A stretch of DNA of 10,039 nt from Gulosibacter sediminis. GTDB lineage: Bacteria; Actinomycetota; Actinomycetes; Actinomycetales; Microbacteriaceae. Numbering within the stretch: position 1 is the stretch's first letter; each line of letters starts with the position of its first letter. The notes beneath the pieces were generated by a model. It was given only the letters and a program-made list of their open reading frames with translations, was not told the DNA's origin and ran no database searches. Position numbers and translations under genes: made by a program. The stretch covers positions 244,517 through 254,555 of the forward strand of contig NZ_JACXJG010000005.1 in the NCBI RefSeq assembly GCF_014904065.1. Direction: 5' to 3'. Positions 1 to 6,937 of this stretch are shown here, piece by piece.

Positions 1-643
1 CCTCGCCTCGTCGAACCTGCACCCGACCACCGGCACCGTCGAGGTGCTGGGGGAGCGGCTCGGTCGCACCGACGTCTTTGAGCTGCGCCCGCGCATCGGC
101 ATCGCCGGCTCGGAGATGGCCAAGCGCATTCCCGACAACGAGACGGTGCGCAATGCGGTCATGACCGCCATCTACGCCGTCACCGGCCGCTGGAATGAGC
201 AGTACGACGAGATCGACGACGCGCAGGCGAACGACGTGCTCGCGCAGTGGCAGCTCGAGGGGCTCGCCGACCGCGAGTTCGGCACGCTGTCGGACGGGGA
301 GCGCAAGCGCACGCTCATCGCGCGGGCCGTCATGAGTGACCCTGAGCTGCTGTTGCTCGACGAGCCGAGTGCCGCCCTCGATCTCGGGGCACGCGAGCGC
401 CTGCTTGCATCGCTGTCGGAGTATGCCCAGAGCGAGTTCGCGCCGGCAATCATCATGGTCACGCACCACGTCGAGGAGATCCCGACCGGGGTGACGCACG
501 CGCTGCTGCTGCGCGACGGTCAGATCGTGGCCGCTGGTCCCATCGGTGAGACGCTCACGTCGGCGAGCCTCGAGGCTACATTCGGCCTTCCGCTCGAACT
601 GGTTCAGCAACACGGTCGATTCAACGCGCGTGCTATCGCGTAA
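1..643 (+). CDS. ABC transporter ATP-binding protein, 5'-truncated by the window edge
   Basis: This is the C-terminal part of an ABC ATPase, the subunit that hydrolyses ATP to drive transport. The frame is open from base 2, so the start codon and Walker A (P-loop) lie upstream of the window. Visible motifs in order are a post-Walker A stretch (HPTTGTVEVLG, from about base 23), an ABC signature in the variant form LSDGE (bases 287-301), Walker B LLLLDEPSAALD (Asp codon at 359, Glu at 362) and the switch histidine in VTHH (codon 464-466). The C-terminus reads LLRDGQIVAAGP, usual for these proteins. The arrangement resembles the single-domain COG1119 (ModF-like) group, but the substrate cannot be read from this part and no permease gene is visible. 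The family is secure; the subfamily is a guess. Confidence 0.93.
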   Translation, partial: LASSNLHPTTGTVEVLGERLGRTDVFELRPRIGIAGSEMAKRIPDNETVRNAVMTAIYAVTGRWNEQYDEIDDAQANDVLAQWQLEGLADREFGTLSDGERKRTLIARAVMSDPELLLLDEPSAALDLGARERLLASLSEYAQSEFAPAIIMVTHHVEEIPTGVTHALLLRDGQIVAAGPIGETLTSASLEATFGLPLELVQQHGRFNARAIA

Positions 644-659
644 CCGGCGAACCACATGC

Positions 660-665
660 TAGGCT
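660..665 (+). promoter_or_regulatory. Possible -10 box (TAGGCT) for rpmE2
   Basis: TAGGCT fits the actinobacterial TAnnnT -10 pattern and lies in the 97-base gap between the ABC gene and rpmE2. No good -35 is visible. Use of this box would give a leader of about 70 bases. The same hexamer occurs upstream of the ankyrin-like gene at 8641. Confidence 0.3.
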
Positions 666-677
666 TGCTGCTTGGCT

Positions 678-701
678 TGCCCGCCCCGTCGGTCGCGGGC
701 A
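678..701 (+). other. Short GC hairpin in the rpmE2 leader or behind the ABC gene
   Basis: TGCCCGC (678-684) pairs perfectly with GCGGGCA (695-701) around a 10-base loop. No T-run follows, so it is a poor intrinsic terminator for the ABC gene. It would lie in the 5' leader if the TAGGCT box at 660 is used. Confidence 0.3.
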
Positions 702-740
702 CTTAATCTTGCATATCCACTTGTCGAAGAAGGAACCGCG

Positions 741-998
741 ATGAAGACAGACATCCACCCGGACTACCACTACGTGGTGTTCAACGACCTCGCTTCGGGT
801 GAGAAGTTCATTACCCGTTCGACGGTGACCAGCGAAAAGACCATCGAGTGGGAAGACGGCAATACCTACCCGGTCGTTGACGTCGAAATCTCGAGCGCCT
901 CGCACCCGTTCTACACCGGTAAGCAGCGCATCATGGACTCGGCCGGTCGCGTCGAGAAGTTCAAGAACCGCTACGCGAAGTTCGGCAAGAAGGCCTAA
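741..998 (+). CDS. rpmE2: 50S ribosomal protein L31, type B
   Basis: This 85-residue protein is a full-length type B (L31B) large-subunit ribosomal protein. It begins [16 protein letters not shown] and contains the family hallmarks [19 protein letters not shown] and a basic end, [15 protein letters not shown]. It has no cysteine at all, so the CxxC zinc ligands of type A L31 are absent; in other bacteria type B copies substitute when zinc is scarce. The start is the ATG at 741, preceded by AGAAGGAA (728-735). An in-frame TTG at 672 would add 23 residues unlike L31 and was rejected. I see no Zur-type palindrome upstream, so this may be the ordinary constitutive copy. A strong hairpin follows the stop. 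Confidence 0.97.
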   Translation: MKTDIHPDYHYVVFNDLASGEKFITRSTVTSEKTIEWEDGNTYPVVDVEISSASHPFYTGKQRIMDSAGRVEKFKNRYAKFGKKA

Positions 999-1016
999 GG
1001 CCCGACGCCAACTGGC

Positions 1017-1054
1017 AACGAGGCGGATGCTCCTTCCGGAGCATCCGCCTCGTT
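1017..1054. terminator. Bidirectional hairpin terminator between rpmE2 and the exonuclease
   Basis: A perfect 17-bp inverted repeat (1017-1033 with 1038-1054) closes on the tetraloop TTCC. It sits 18 bases after the rpmE2 stop and 16 bases beyond the stop of the convergent exonuclease. A following T-run is weak (GTTCGCCTTTC), typical of GC-rich actinobacterial terminators. Its position suits termination from both sides. Confidence 0.8.
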
Positions 1055-1070
1055 CGCCTTTCCGAGTGCG

Positions 1071-1757
1071 TTAGACGCGAACGGGCCACCCGCGGTCGGC
1101 GGTGAAGTTCGGGTCGCGCTGGCGGCGCATGTACGACTCGAAGTCGGCGGCCTGCTCGTCGTGCCAGCGCACCTGCGCGTCGAAGAGCTCGGCGAGGGGC
1201 ACATCCACCTCGTTCGGGAACTTGCGGGCGATCGCGATGGCGACGAGGCCGGCCGCCACCGCATCCGCCGAGGCGTCGTGCGCGTCGAAGAGCTCGACGC
1301 CGTATGCCTCAGCCGTGGTGCCGAGCTTGCGGCCACCCTTGCGGTAGCGATCGACCTGCTTGTCGATGATGAGCGGGTCGACCACGACCTTGCCGAGCTC
1401 GGGCATCGCGAGCTGGTGTCGGGCGCACTCGGCCGCGAGCAGCGAGAGGTCGTAGGGCGCGTTGTAGACGACGAGCGCGATGTTGTTGCGCACGATCCAC
1501 TCGAGCGACGCGATGATTTTCTGCAGCACCTGCGGCGCGGGCTCGCCCTCGGCCTGCGCCATCTCGGTGGTGATGCCGTGCACGGCCACCGCGGGCTCCG
1601 GAATCTCGACGCCGGGGTTCGCGAGCCAGTCGGTACCCCGCTCGAGCTCGCCTTCGGCGTTGAGCATGCCGATGAAGGCGGTCACGATCCGCGCCTCGAG
1701 TGGGTTCGTTCCGGTGGTCTCGGTGTCGAACACGGCGACGCGATTCGTCCAGCTCAT
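1071..1757 (-). CDS. DEDDh 3'-5' exonuclease (DnaQ/RNase T-like)
   Basis: This 228-residue protein is a metal-dependent 3'-5' exonuclease of the DnaQ fold, which removes nucleotides from DNA or RNA 3' ends. Exo I is FDTETTG (Asp11, Glu13). Exo II is VYNAPYDLSLL (Asp103). Exo III carries the histidine form, His160-x4-Asp165 (HDASAD), which makes it DEDDh. All four metal-binding acids and the catalytic histidine are present, so it should be active. It is a stand-alone nuclease domain with about 50 further residues and no polymerase or BRCT domain. It could act as a proofreading-like or repair exonuclease or in RNA trimming; sequence alone does not decide. It is divergent from the hydrolase gene with only 51 bases between starts. 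GAGG lies just upstream of the ATG. Confidence 0.93.
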   Translation of the reverse strand: MSWTNRVAVFDTETTGTNPLEARIVTAFIGMLNAEGELERGTDWLANPGVEIPEPAVAVHGITTEMAQAEGEPAPQVLQKIIASLEWIVRNNIALVVYNAPYDLSLLAAECARHQLAMPELGKVVVDPLIIDKQVDRYRKGGRKLGTTAEAYGVELFDAHDASADAVAAGLVAIAIARKFPNEVDVPLAELFDAQVRWHDEQAADFESYMRRQRDPNFTADRGWPVRV

Positions 1758-1794
1758 GGTGCCTCGGCTTCAGATCGGAGGGATGTGGGTCGCC

Positions 1795-1800
1795 TACACT
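1795..1800 (+). promoter_or_regulatory. -10 box TACACT, probable leaderless promoter of the hydrolase operon
   Basis: TACACT matches TAnnnT and ends 8 bases before the ATG at 1809, so transcription should begin at or within a few bases of the start codon. No Shine-Dalgarno sequence lies before that ATG, which fits leaderless translation. A clear -35 is not visible. Confidence 0.5.
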
Positions 1801-1808
1801 CTTCCACG

Positions 1809-2708
1809 ATGCGGCCGAATAACCCCCTGGAACACAAGCTCGAGCAGATCCGGACTCGCCGGATCGATGTCGACGTCGCGGGCACGCGCACTGCGGTGTG
1901 GTTGTACGGCCCGCCCGACGCCGAAGATACCGTCGTGCTCGTGCACGGCTTTCGTGGCACCCACCATGGGCTACTCAACCTCGTCGCGCTTCTGCCTGAC
2001 GTACGCTTCATCGCGCCCGACCTGCCGGGTTTCGGTGAGTCGGGGGAGTTCGCGGGCGAGCACACGCTCGACGCGTACGCGGCGTGGCTCGCGGAACTGC
2101 TCGAGGTCGTCGACGCCGAGGCGCGCGCCGTGGTGCTCGGTCACTCGTTCGGCTCGCTGGTTGTCGCCCGCAACGTGGCCGCGCTCGGCGACCGCCGCAT
2201 CGTGCTCGTCAATCCCATCTCCGAGAACGCGCTCTCCGGCCCCGAGCGCATCCCCACCGCCGTCGCGGTCGGCTACTACCGGCTCGGCGCGGCCCTGCCT
2301 GAGGCCGCGGGCAGCGTGCTGCTCAAGTCGCCGCTCATCACGCGGGTGATGAGCGAGGTGATGGCCGTGACTCGATCGCGAGCCCTTCGCGCCTGGATTC
2401 ATGACGAGCACGAGCAGCACTTCTCTGACTTCACCAGCCGGCGTGCCCTGCTCGAATCCTTCCGCGCCTCGGTCAGCGACGATGTCATCAGCCACGCGGC
2501 CGAGTTCCCCGAGGGCGTGCACCTCGTCGCCGGCGAGCGTGACCGCATCGCGCCGCCCTCTGGCAGCGAGCGGCTCCACGAGGAGATGGCGGGTTCGACA
2601 CTGCACGTTATCGAAGGCGTCGGCCACCTGGTTCACTACGAAACCCCGACCGCGCTCGCGCGGATACTCGCCGGCTTTCTTGCCGAGAAAGGTGCCCAGC
2701 ATGACTGA
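1809..2708 (+). CDS. Alpha/beta-fold hydrolase
   Basis: This 299-residue protein has the complete alpha/beta-hydrolase set. The oxyanion-hole motif is HGFRG (46-50), the nucleophile elbow GHSFG has Ser113, the acid is probably Asp245 (GERDR), and the base is His273 (GVGHLVHYE). A stretch rich in Leu/Ala between residues about 145 and 215 would form the lid. No signal peptide is seen, so it should be cytoplasmic. The substrate is unknown; an esterase, epoxide hydrolase or C-C hydrolase would all fit. The frame is open for 648 bases further upstream, antisense to the exonuclease, but that part is a shadow. I chose ATG 1809 because the -10 box TACACT is just ahead and the protein similarity begins there. 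Its stop overlaps the next start by 8 bases. Confidence 0.92.
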   Translation: MRPNNPLEHKLEQIRTRRIDVDVAGTRTAVWLYGPPDAEDTVVLVHGFRGTHHGLLNLVALLPDVRFIAPDLPGFGESGEFAGEHTLDAYAAWLAELLEVVDAEARAVVLGHSFGSLVVARNVAALGDRRIVLVNPISENALSGPERIPTAVAVGYYRLGAALPEAAGSVLLKSPLITRVMSEVMAVTRSRALRAWIHDEHEQHFSDFTSRRALLESFRASVSDDVISHAAEFPEGVHLVAGERDRIAPPSGSERLHEEMAGSTLHVIEGVGHLVHYETPTALARILAGFLAEKGAQHD

Positions 2709-3405
2709 GTCCACCCTGTCGTTGCCCGAACGCGTCGCCATCGTCGGCGGCCACGGCAAGATCGCGCTCGCCCTCACCAAGCTGCTCGTCGCCGACGGCG
2801 TCGAGGTGCGATCGCTCGTGCGCATTGCCGACCACGCGGCCGAACTCGAGGCGCTCGGCGCGATTCCCGTCGTCTGCAACATCGAGTCGGCGTCGGCGAA
2901 CGAGCTCGCCGACGCGTTCGACCACTCGGATGCGGTGGTGTTTGCCGCGGGCGCTGGCCCCGGTTCGGGCGCCGAGCGCAAGAGGACGGTTGACCGCGAC
3001 GGCTCGATCAAGTCGGCCGAGGCGGCGGTTCTTTCGGGTGCCATGCGCTTCGTGCAGATCAGCTTCATGGGCGCTGAGCAGCCGAGCCAGAGTGACGATG
3101 AAGTGTTCGCCGCGTACTGGGACGCGAAGCGCGAGGCCGACGAGGCACTTCGCCGGGTCGCGCTCGACTGGACCATCGTGAAGCCCGGCGGCCTCACGGA
3201 CGAACCGGCGACGGGGCGCGGGCTCGTCTCGTTCGCGCCGATCGATCGCGGAGGGAAGACTCGGCGGGCCGACGTTGCGGCGTTGATCCGACTCGCCCTC
3301 GCCGATAGCCGCACGGTGTGGAAGGACATCTGTCTCGTCGAGGGCGACGCCCCGCTCGCTGACGCGATCGACGCGGCCGTCGCGGCGGCTACGCCGCAGG
3401 CGTAG
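2701..3405 (+). CDS. NAD(P)-binding atypical SDR-family protein (NAD(P)H-binding, YwnB/YhfK-like)
   Basis: This 234-residue Rossmann-fold protein resembles the atypical short-chain dehydrogenases that bind NAD(P)H. The N-terminal beta strand and glycine loop read RVAIVGGHGKIA (11-22), a variant of GxxGxxG with His in the middle. Arg41 follows strand 2 and could contact an NADP phosphate. AAGAGPGSG (82-90) lies after strand 4, YWDAK (139-143) has the YxxxK spacing, and TIVKPGGLTD (158-167) is typical of this group. The reaction is unknown. ATG 2701 has AAAGGTG 6 bases upstream inside the hydrolase gene, and the 8-base overlap argues for translational coupling. Its last 17 bases overlap the convergent sirtuin gene. 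Confidence 0.88.
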   Translation: MTESTLSLPERVAIVGGHGKIALALTKLLVADGVEVRSLVRIADHAAELEALGAIPVVCNIESASANELADAFDHSDAVVFAAGAGPGSGAERKRTVDRDGSIKSAEAAVLSGAMRFVQISFMGAEQPSQSDDEVFAAYWDAKREADEALRRVALDWTIVKPGGLTDEPATGRGLVSFAPIDRGGKTRRADVAALIRLALADSRTVWKDICLVEGDAPLADAIDAAVAAATPQA

Positions 3406-3406
3406 C
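3388..3406. other. Palindrome holding both stop codons of a convergent gene pair
   Basis: GCTACGCC (3388-3395) and GGCGTAGC (3399-3406) form a perfect 8-bp inverted repeat around GCA. The plus-strand SDR stop TAG (3403-3405) is in the right arm and the minus-strand sirtuin stop TAG (3391-3389) is in the left arm. Both proteins therefore end in nearly the same residues (TPQA and TPAA). It may be a small transcription-stopping hairpin, but it has no T-run. Confidence 0.6.
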
Positions 3407-4237
3407 GACGCCGAGCAGCTCCGCGACGCGCTCGAGCACCGCCGAGGTGCTGCCGTCGACGCGGAACTGGGCCAGTGCATCCACCGGGGTTGCGCCGCGA
3501 TTCACGAGCATCACGGGTTTGCCCTGGCGGCGCGCGCGGTGCACCATCTTCACGCCCGTGTTGACCACGAGCGAGGTGCCGACCACGAGCAGCGCGTCGG
3601 CCCGGTTCATGAGCTGCGTCGCCGCGCGGTTGTTCTCGGCGCTAACGAAGTTGCCAAACATGACGACGTCGGGCGCCATCGCACCGCCGCACTCAAGGCA
3701 GCGGGGCAGTACGAAGGTGTCGACGAGTTCTTCGGCGATCGCGGCGTCGCCGTCAGGCCCCTCTGTGACGCGCTCGTCGGCGAGCCACGGGTTGTCGGCG
3801 CGGATGCGCGCGAGCAGCGAGTCGGCGGTTTCGACATGGCCGTGGGGCAGGCAGTGCACCGTGCGCAGGTGCCCGTGCAGCTCGATCACGTGCTTCGAAC
3901 CGGCTCGACGGTGCAGGCTATCGACGTTCTGGGTTGCGACGCCGACAACGTAGCCGCCGGCCTCGAGCGCGGCGAGCGCGAGGTGACCGGCATTCGGCTC
4001 GAAGCGGCCCATCCGCCGCCAGCCCTTGGCCGCGCCCGACCAGTAGCGCCGCTGCGCCGCCTCCGACTCGAGGAATTGCTGCCACGTCATCGGGTTGCGC
4101 TTCGGCGCGCCGGGGGAGCGATAGTCGGGGATGCCCGAGTCGGTTGAGATACCGGCACCCGTCAGCACGGCGGCGGGCTGTGTCGCGAGGATCTCCGCGA
4201 TCTCTTCGGCCCCCGCGGCCTCGTAGGGAGCGATCAC
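3389..4237 (-). CDS. Class II (SIRT4-like) Sir2-family NAD-dependent protein deacylase
   Basis: This 282-residue sirtuin uses NAD+ to remove acyl groups from lysines or to transfer ADP-ribose. Motifs: LTGAGISTDSGIPDYRSPG (25-43) for NAD binding, TQNVDSLH (102-109), catalytic His121 in ELHGH, and VVGTSLVV near the C-terminal Rossmann part. The layout (GW, EPNAGHLALAALE, PDGDA, APDVVMFG) is like human SIRT4. The zinc site is odd: the second pair is CLEC (Cys180, Cys183) but the first is CLPH (Cys129, His132) where CxxC is usual. The GTG at 4237 is chosen because GGAGGT lies 5 bases ahead; the longer frame from 4339 would overlap the divergent methyltransferase and adds unlike residues. It ends tail-to-tail with the SDR gene. 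Confidence 0.93.
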   Translation of the reverse strand: MIAPYEAAGAEEIAEILATQPAAVLTGAGISTDSGIPDYRSPGAPKRNPMTWQQFLESEAAQRRYWSGAAKGWRRMGRFEPNAGHLALAALEAGGYVVGVATQNVDSLHRRAGSKHVIELHGHLRTVHCLPHGHVETADSLLARIRADNPWLADERVTEGPDGDAAIAEELVDTFVLPRCLECGGAMAPDVVMFGNFVSAENNRAATQLMNRADALLVVGTSLVVNTGVKMVHRARRQGKPVMLVNRGATPVDALAQFRVDGSTSAVLERVAELLGVATPAA

Positions 4238-4242
4238 CGGAT

Positions 4243-4248
4243 ACCTCC
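4243..4248 (-). promoter_or_regulatory. Shine-Dalgarno GGAGGT that fixes the sirtuin start
   Basis: Read on the minus strand, GGAGGT is followed by 5 bases and then GTG (4237-4235). This is a near-perfect ribosome binding site. It supports the GTG start over the in-frame ATG at 4339, which would run 45 bases into the divergent gene. Confidence 0.8.
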
Positions 4249-4282
4249 GCGGTCGGTCGACGCCTCTGGCCGCGGAAAGTGG

Positions 4283-4288
4283 CAAACT
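4283..4288 (+). promoter_or_regulatory. Weak -10 box CAAACT, possible leaderless promoter of the RNA methyltransferase
   Basis: CAAACT keeps the A at position 2 and T at position 6 of TAnnnT and ends 6 bases before GTG 4295. No Shine-Dalgarno precedes that GTG. The spacing equals that of the DedA promoter, but the hexamer is poor. Confidence 0.35.
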
Positions 4289-4294
4289 TGCTCG

Positions 4295-5101
4295 GTGCGC
4301 ATTCTCCCCATCACTTCTCTCGAACATCCGGACCTGCAAGATTATTCGCGTCTCACTGATGTTGCCCTGCGCCGCAAGCTCGAGCCGGCCGGTGGGCTCT
4401 ACATGGCCGAGTCAGAAAAGGTCGTGGCGCGCGCGGTCGCTGCGGGGCACGTGCCGCGGTCGATGCTGCTGCAAGAGAAGTTTCTGCCGCAGGCCGAGCG
4501 GCTGCTCGTCGACCACCCCGACACTCCAGTGTTCGTCGGCAGCGAAGAGCTGCTCGAGCAGCTGACGGGATATCGGATGCACCGGGGCGTGCTGGCGGCC
4601 ATGCACCGGCCCGAGCCGCCGTCGGCCGCGTCGGTGCTCGAGAACGCGAAGACGGTGCTCGTGCTCGAGGACATCGTCGACCACACGAACGTCGGTGCGG
4701 CGTTTCGCAATGCGGCGGGCCTCGGCGCCGACGCCGTCCTCGTGACCGAGCGCTGCGCCGACCCGCTCTACCGGCGCAGTGTGCGCGTGTCGATGGGCAC
4801 CGTGCTGCAGGTGCCGTGGACCCGGCTGCCGAGCTGGCAGGAGAGTCGGGAACTGTTCCACGAGCACGGCTTCGAGATCGCCGGGCTCGCCCTCGATGAG
4901 CACGCCGCGCCGCTGCAGGATTACGCGCGTGAGCGGCCCGAGCGGGTCGCGTTGCTGCTCGGCACCGAGGGCGACGGACTCACCCGAAGCGCGCTGGAGG
5001 CGGCCGACCGCACCGTCATCATCCCGATGCTGCACGGCGTCGACTCGCTCAACGTCGCCGCGACCAGTGCCGTTGCGCTCTACGCGTTACTGAACAACTA
5101 A
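4295..5101 (+). CDS. SpoU/TrmH-family RNA 2'-O-methyltransferase
   Basis: This 268-residue SPOUT enzyme transfers a methyl group from S-adenosylmethionine to a ribose 2'-OH in tRNA or rRNA. The three family motifs are present. Motif 1 is NVGAAFRNAAGLGADAVLV (132-150) with the conserved Asn and Arg, motif 2 is LLGTEGDGLT (221-230), and motif 3 is IPMLHGVDSLNVAATSAVALY (243-263), which builds the knotted cofactor site. Residues about 1-110 form an RNA-binding N-terminal region (the ESEKVVARA element is typical of SpoU_sub_bind-like domains). The target nucleotide cannot be told. The start is GTG 4295; no ribosome binding site precedes it and the first residues (RILPITSLEHPDLQDY) match the usual N-terminus of the family. 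The helicase gene follows 21 bases later, so the two are probably co-transcribed. Confidence 0.93.
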   Translation: MRILPITSLEHPDLQDYSRLTDVALRRKLEPAGGLYMAESEKVVARAVAAGHVPRSMLLQEKFLPQAERLLVDHPDTPVFVGSEELLEQLTGYRMHRGVLAAMHRPEPPSAASVLENAKTVLVLEDIVDHTNVGAAFRNAAGLGADAVLVTERCADPLYRRSVRVSMGTVLQVPWTRLPSWQESRELFHEHGFEIAGLALDEHAAPLQDYARERPERVALLLGTEGDGLTRSALEAADRTVIIPMLHGVDSLNVAATSAVALYALLNN

Positions 5102-5109
5102 GCCATGTC

Positions 5110-5117
5110 GGAGGTGA
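5110..5117 (+). promoter_or_regulatory. Shine-Dalgarno GGAGGTGA that fixes the helicase start
   Basis: GGAGGTGA is fully complementary to the 3' end of 16S rRNA and lies 5 bases before ATG 5123. An upstream in-frame ATG at 5105 has no such site and would place this sequence inside the coding region, so 5123 is preferred. Confidence 0.8.
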
Positions 5118-5122
5118 GTCGT

Positions 5123-6937
5123 ATGGTGGATCAGATGTCTGAATCACAGCGTGCTGGAGCACAGGTGGGCCTGTATGCGGCTGAGCACCTGTCGCCGTCG
5201 TATCCGCAGCGCGCGCCCTGGGGTACGGCGGGTAACTTGCGTGCCTGGCAGCAGGAAGCGCTGCAGACCTACTTCGAGAAGGAGCCGAAGGACTTCCTCG
5301 CATCGGCCACCCCGGGCGCCGGTAAGACGACCTTCGCGCTTCGCCTCGCGGCAGAGCTGCTGCACGCGGGCACCGTCAACCGCATCATCGTCGTCGCTCC
5401 GACCGACCACCTGAAGACCCAGTGGGCGGCGTCGGCGGCGCGGGCGGGCATCCGACTCGACCCGAAGTTCTCGAACAACCAGCGCACCTATTCGCGCGAG
5501 TATCACGGCATCGCGGTCACCTACGCGCAGGTGTCGATGAAGCCGTACGTGCACGAGTACCTCTGTTCGTCGGCGCGCACGCTCGTGATTCTCGACGAGG
5601 TGCACCACGGTGGCGACAACCTCTCGTGGGGTGATGGCCTGCGTGACGCCTTCGAGCACGCCGAGCGGCGGCTCTCTTTGACGGGTACGCCGTTCCGTTC
5701 CGACACCGCGCCCATCCCGTTCGTGCGCTACGTGCGCGACGACGACGGCATCCGCGTGTCAAAGGCCGATTACACCTACGGCTACGGGCGAGCGCTCCGC
5801 GACGGCGTCGTGCGCCCCGTGCTCTTCATGACGTACGCGGGCAGCATGCGCTGGCGCGACACCTCGGGCGAGGAAATGTCGGCTGGTCTCGCCGACGACA
5901 ACACGAAGGACATCATCTCGCAGGCCTGGCGCACGGCGCTCGACCCCGAGGGCGACTGGATGCAGCAAGTGCTCAAGGCCGCCGACCAGCGGCTGAGTGA
6001 GGTGCGGCTCGAGGTGCCCGATGCGGGCGGGCTAGTGATCGCGACCGACCACCAGTCCGCCCGCGGCTACGCGGCCCTGCTCGAGCACATCACCGGCCAG
6101 AAGCCCGCCGTGATCCTCAGCGATGACCCCGGCGCATCTGCCCGCATCGAGTCGTTCTCTGACTCAGACGAGCGGTGGATGGTCGCCGTGCGCATGGTGT
6201 CCGAGGGCGTCGACGTTCCTCGACTGTCGGTCGGCGTGTACGCCACGAGCTCGTCCACGCCGCTGTTCTTCGCTCAGGCCATCGGCCGATTCGTGCGCGC
6301 CCGTCGCCGGGGCGAAACCGCGAGCGTGTTCATCCCCTCGGTCCCAAAGCTCGCGTCGCTCGCCGAGGCGCTCGAGCTCGAGCGTGACCACGCGCTCGAC
6401 CGACGCGAGGGCAACGGCGACTCCGAGGTCGACGGCATGACCGAGGAGGAGCGCGAGCTCGCTGCGGCCGAGGCCGAAGATCGTGCGAGCGAGGAACTCA
6501 CGAAGTTCAAGTTCACGGCGATCTCGTCGGAGGCGCAGTTCGAGCGGGTTGTCTACGACGGGGGCGACTATGGCTACAGCGCCGAGGTCGGGTCGCTCGA
6601 GGAACTCGAGTACCTTGGGCTGCCGGGCATCCTCAACCACGACGAGGTTGCACAGGTGCTCGAGTCGCGGGCGCAGAAGCAGACGCGCATTCAGGATGCG
6701 CGGGCCCGCAATGAGGTGCACGACGGCCACCAGACGGTGCAGCCGCTGCATCGCAGCCTCAAGGAGCAGCGCACGCTCCTCAACTCGCTCGTCGGGCTCT
6801 ACGCCCGGCAATCACACATGCCGCACGGCAAGGTGCACGGCGAGCTGCGGCGCATCTGCGGTGGCCCGGCCGTGGGCCAGGCCACCTCGCACCAGATTCA
6901 GCAGCGCATCAACGAGCTTCGTCGCCGTCTGCACTAG
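5123..6937 (+). CDS. DEAD/DEAH-box SF2 helicase, actinobacterial type
   Basis: This 604-residue superfamily 2 ATPase should couple ATP hydrolysis to movement on or unwinding of nucleic acid. Motif I is ATPGAGKTT (62-70), motif II is DEVHH (158-162), motif III is SLTGTPFR (185-192), motif V-like sequence is MVSEGVDVPRLSVGVY (358-373) and motif VI is QAIGRFVRAR (385-394). A charged Glu/Ala-rich stretch (about 415-460), probably helical, links the core to a C-terminal domain of about 140 residues with a distinctive end: HGKVHGELRRICGGP, then QIQQRINELRRRL. No nuclease, methylase or specificity domain is fused or adjacent, so a restriction role is not supported. Its gene follows the RNA methyltransferase gene closely. 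Its last 29 bases overlap the convergent DedA gene. The nucleic-acid substrate is unknown. Confidence 0.93.
   Translation: MVDQMSESQRAGAQVGLYAAEHLSPSYPQRAPWGTAGNLRAWQQEALQTYFEKEPKDFLASATPGAGKTTFALRLAAELLHAGTVNRIIVVAPTDHLKTQWAASAARAGIRLDPKFSNNQRTYSREYHGIAVTYAQVSMKPYVHEYLCSSARTLVILDEVHHGGDNLSWGDGLRDAFEHAERRLSLTGTPFRSDTAPIPFVRYVRDDDGIRVSKADYTYGYGRALRDGVVRPVLFMTYAGSMRWRDTSGEEMSAGLADDNTKDIISQAWRTALDPEGDWMQQVLKAADQRLSEVRLEVPDAGGLVIATDHQSARGYAALLEHITGQKPAVILSDDPGASARIESFSDSDERWMVAVRMVSEGVDVPRLSVGVYATSSSTPLFFAQAIGRFVRARRRGETASVFIPSVPKLASLAEALELERDHALDRREGNGDSEVDGMTEEERELAAAEAEDRASEELTKFKFTAISSEAQFERVVYDGGDYGYSAEVGSLEELEYLGLPGILNHDEVAQVLESRAQKQTRIQDARARNEVHDGHQTVQPLHRSLKEQRTLLNSLVGLYARQSHMPHGKVHGELRRICGGPAVGQATSHQIQQRINELRRRLH

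Noticed and set aside
644..740. Zur-type zinc operator upstream of rpmE2
   Set aside because: I looked for a TGAnAAtnATTnTCA-like palindrome as used by actinobacterial Zur and found none.
1161..1808. Plus-strand reading frame continuous with the hydrolase, giving a 515-residue protein
   Set aside because: It is antisense to the well-supported exonuclease gene, has low-complexity Arg/Val/Asp/Gly-rich sequence, and the hydrolase fold begins only after 1809.
1971..3329. 452-codon open frame on the minus strand
   Set aside because: It lies antisense to the hydrolase and SDR genes, is Ser/Arg/Ala-rich and shows no domain; this is a common GC-rich shadow.
5105..5122. Upstream ATG as helicase start
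   Set aside because: The near-perfect Shine-Dalgarno sequence lies downstream of it and is spaced correctly for ATG 5123.
5123..6937. Restriction or phage-defence system built on the helicase
   Set aside because: No methylase, nuclease, specificity subunit or mobile-element gene is adjacent; neighbours are housekeeping genes.
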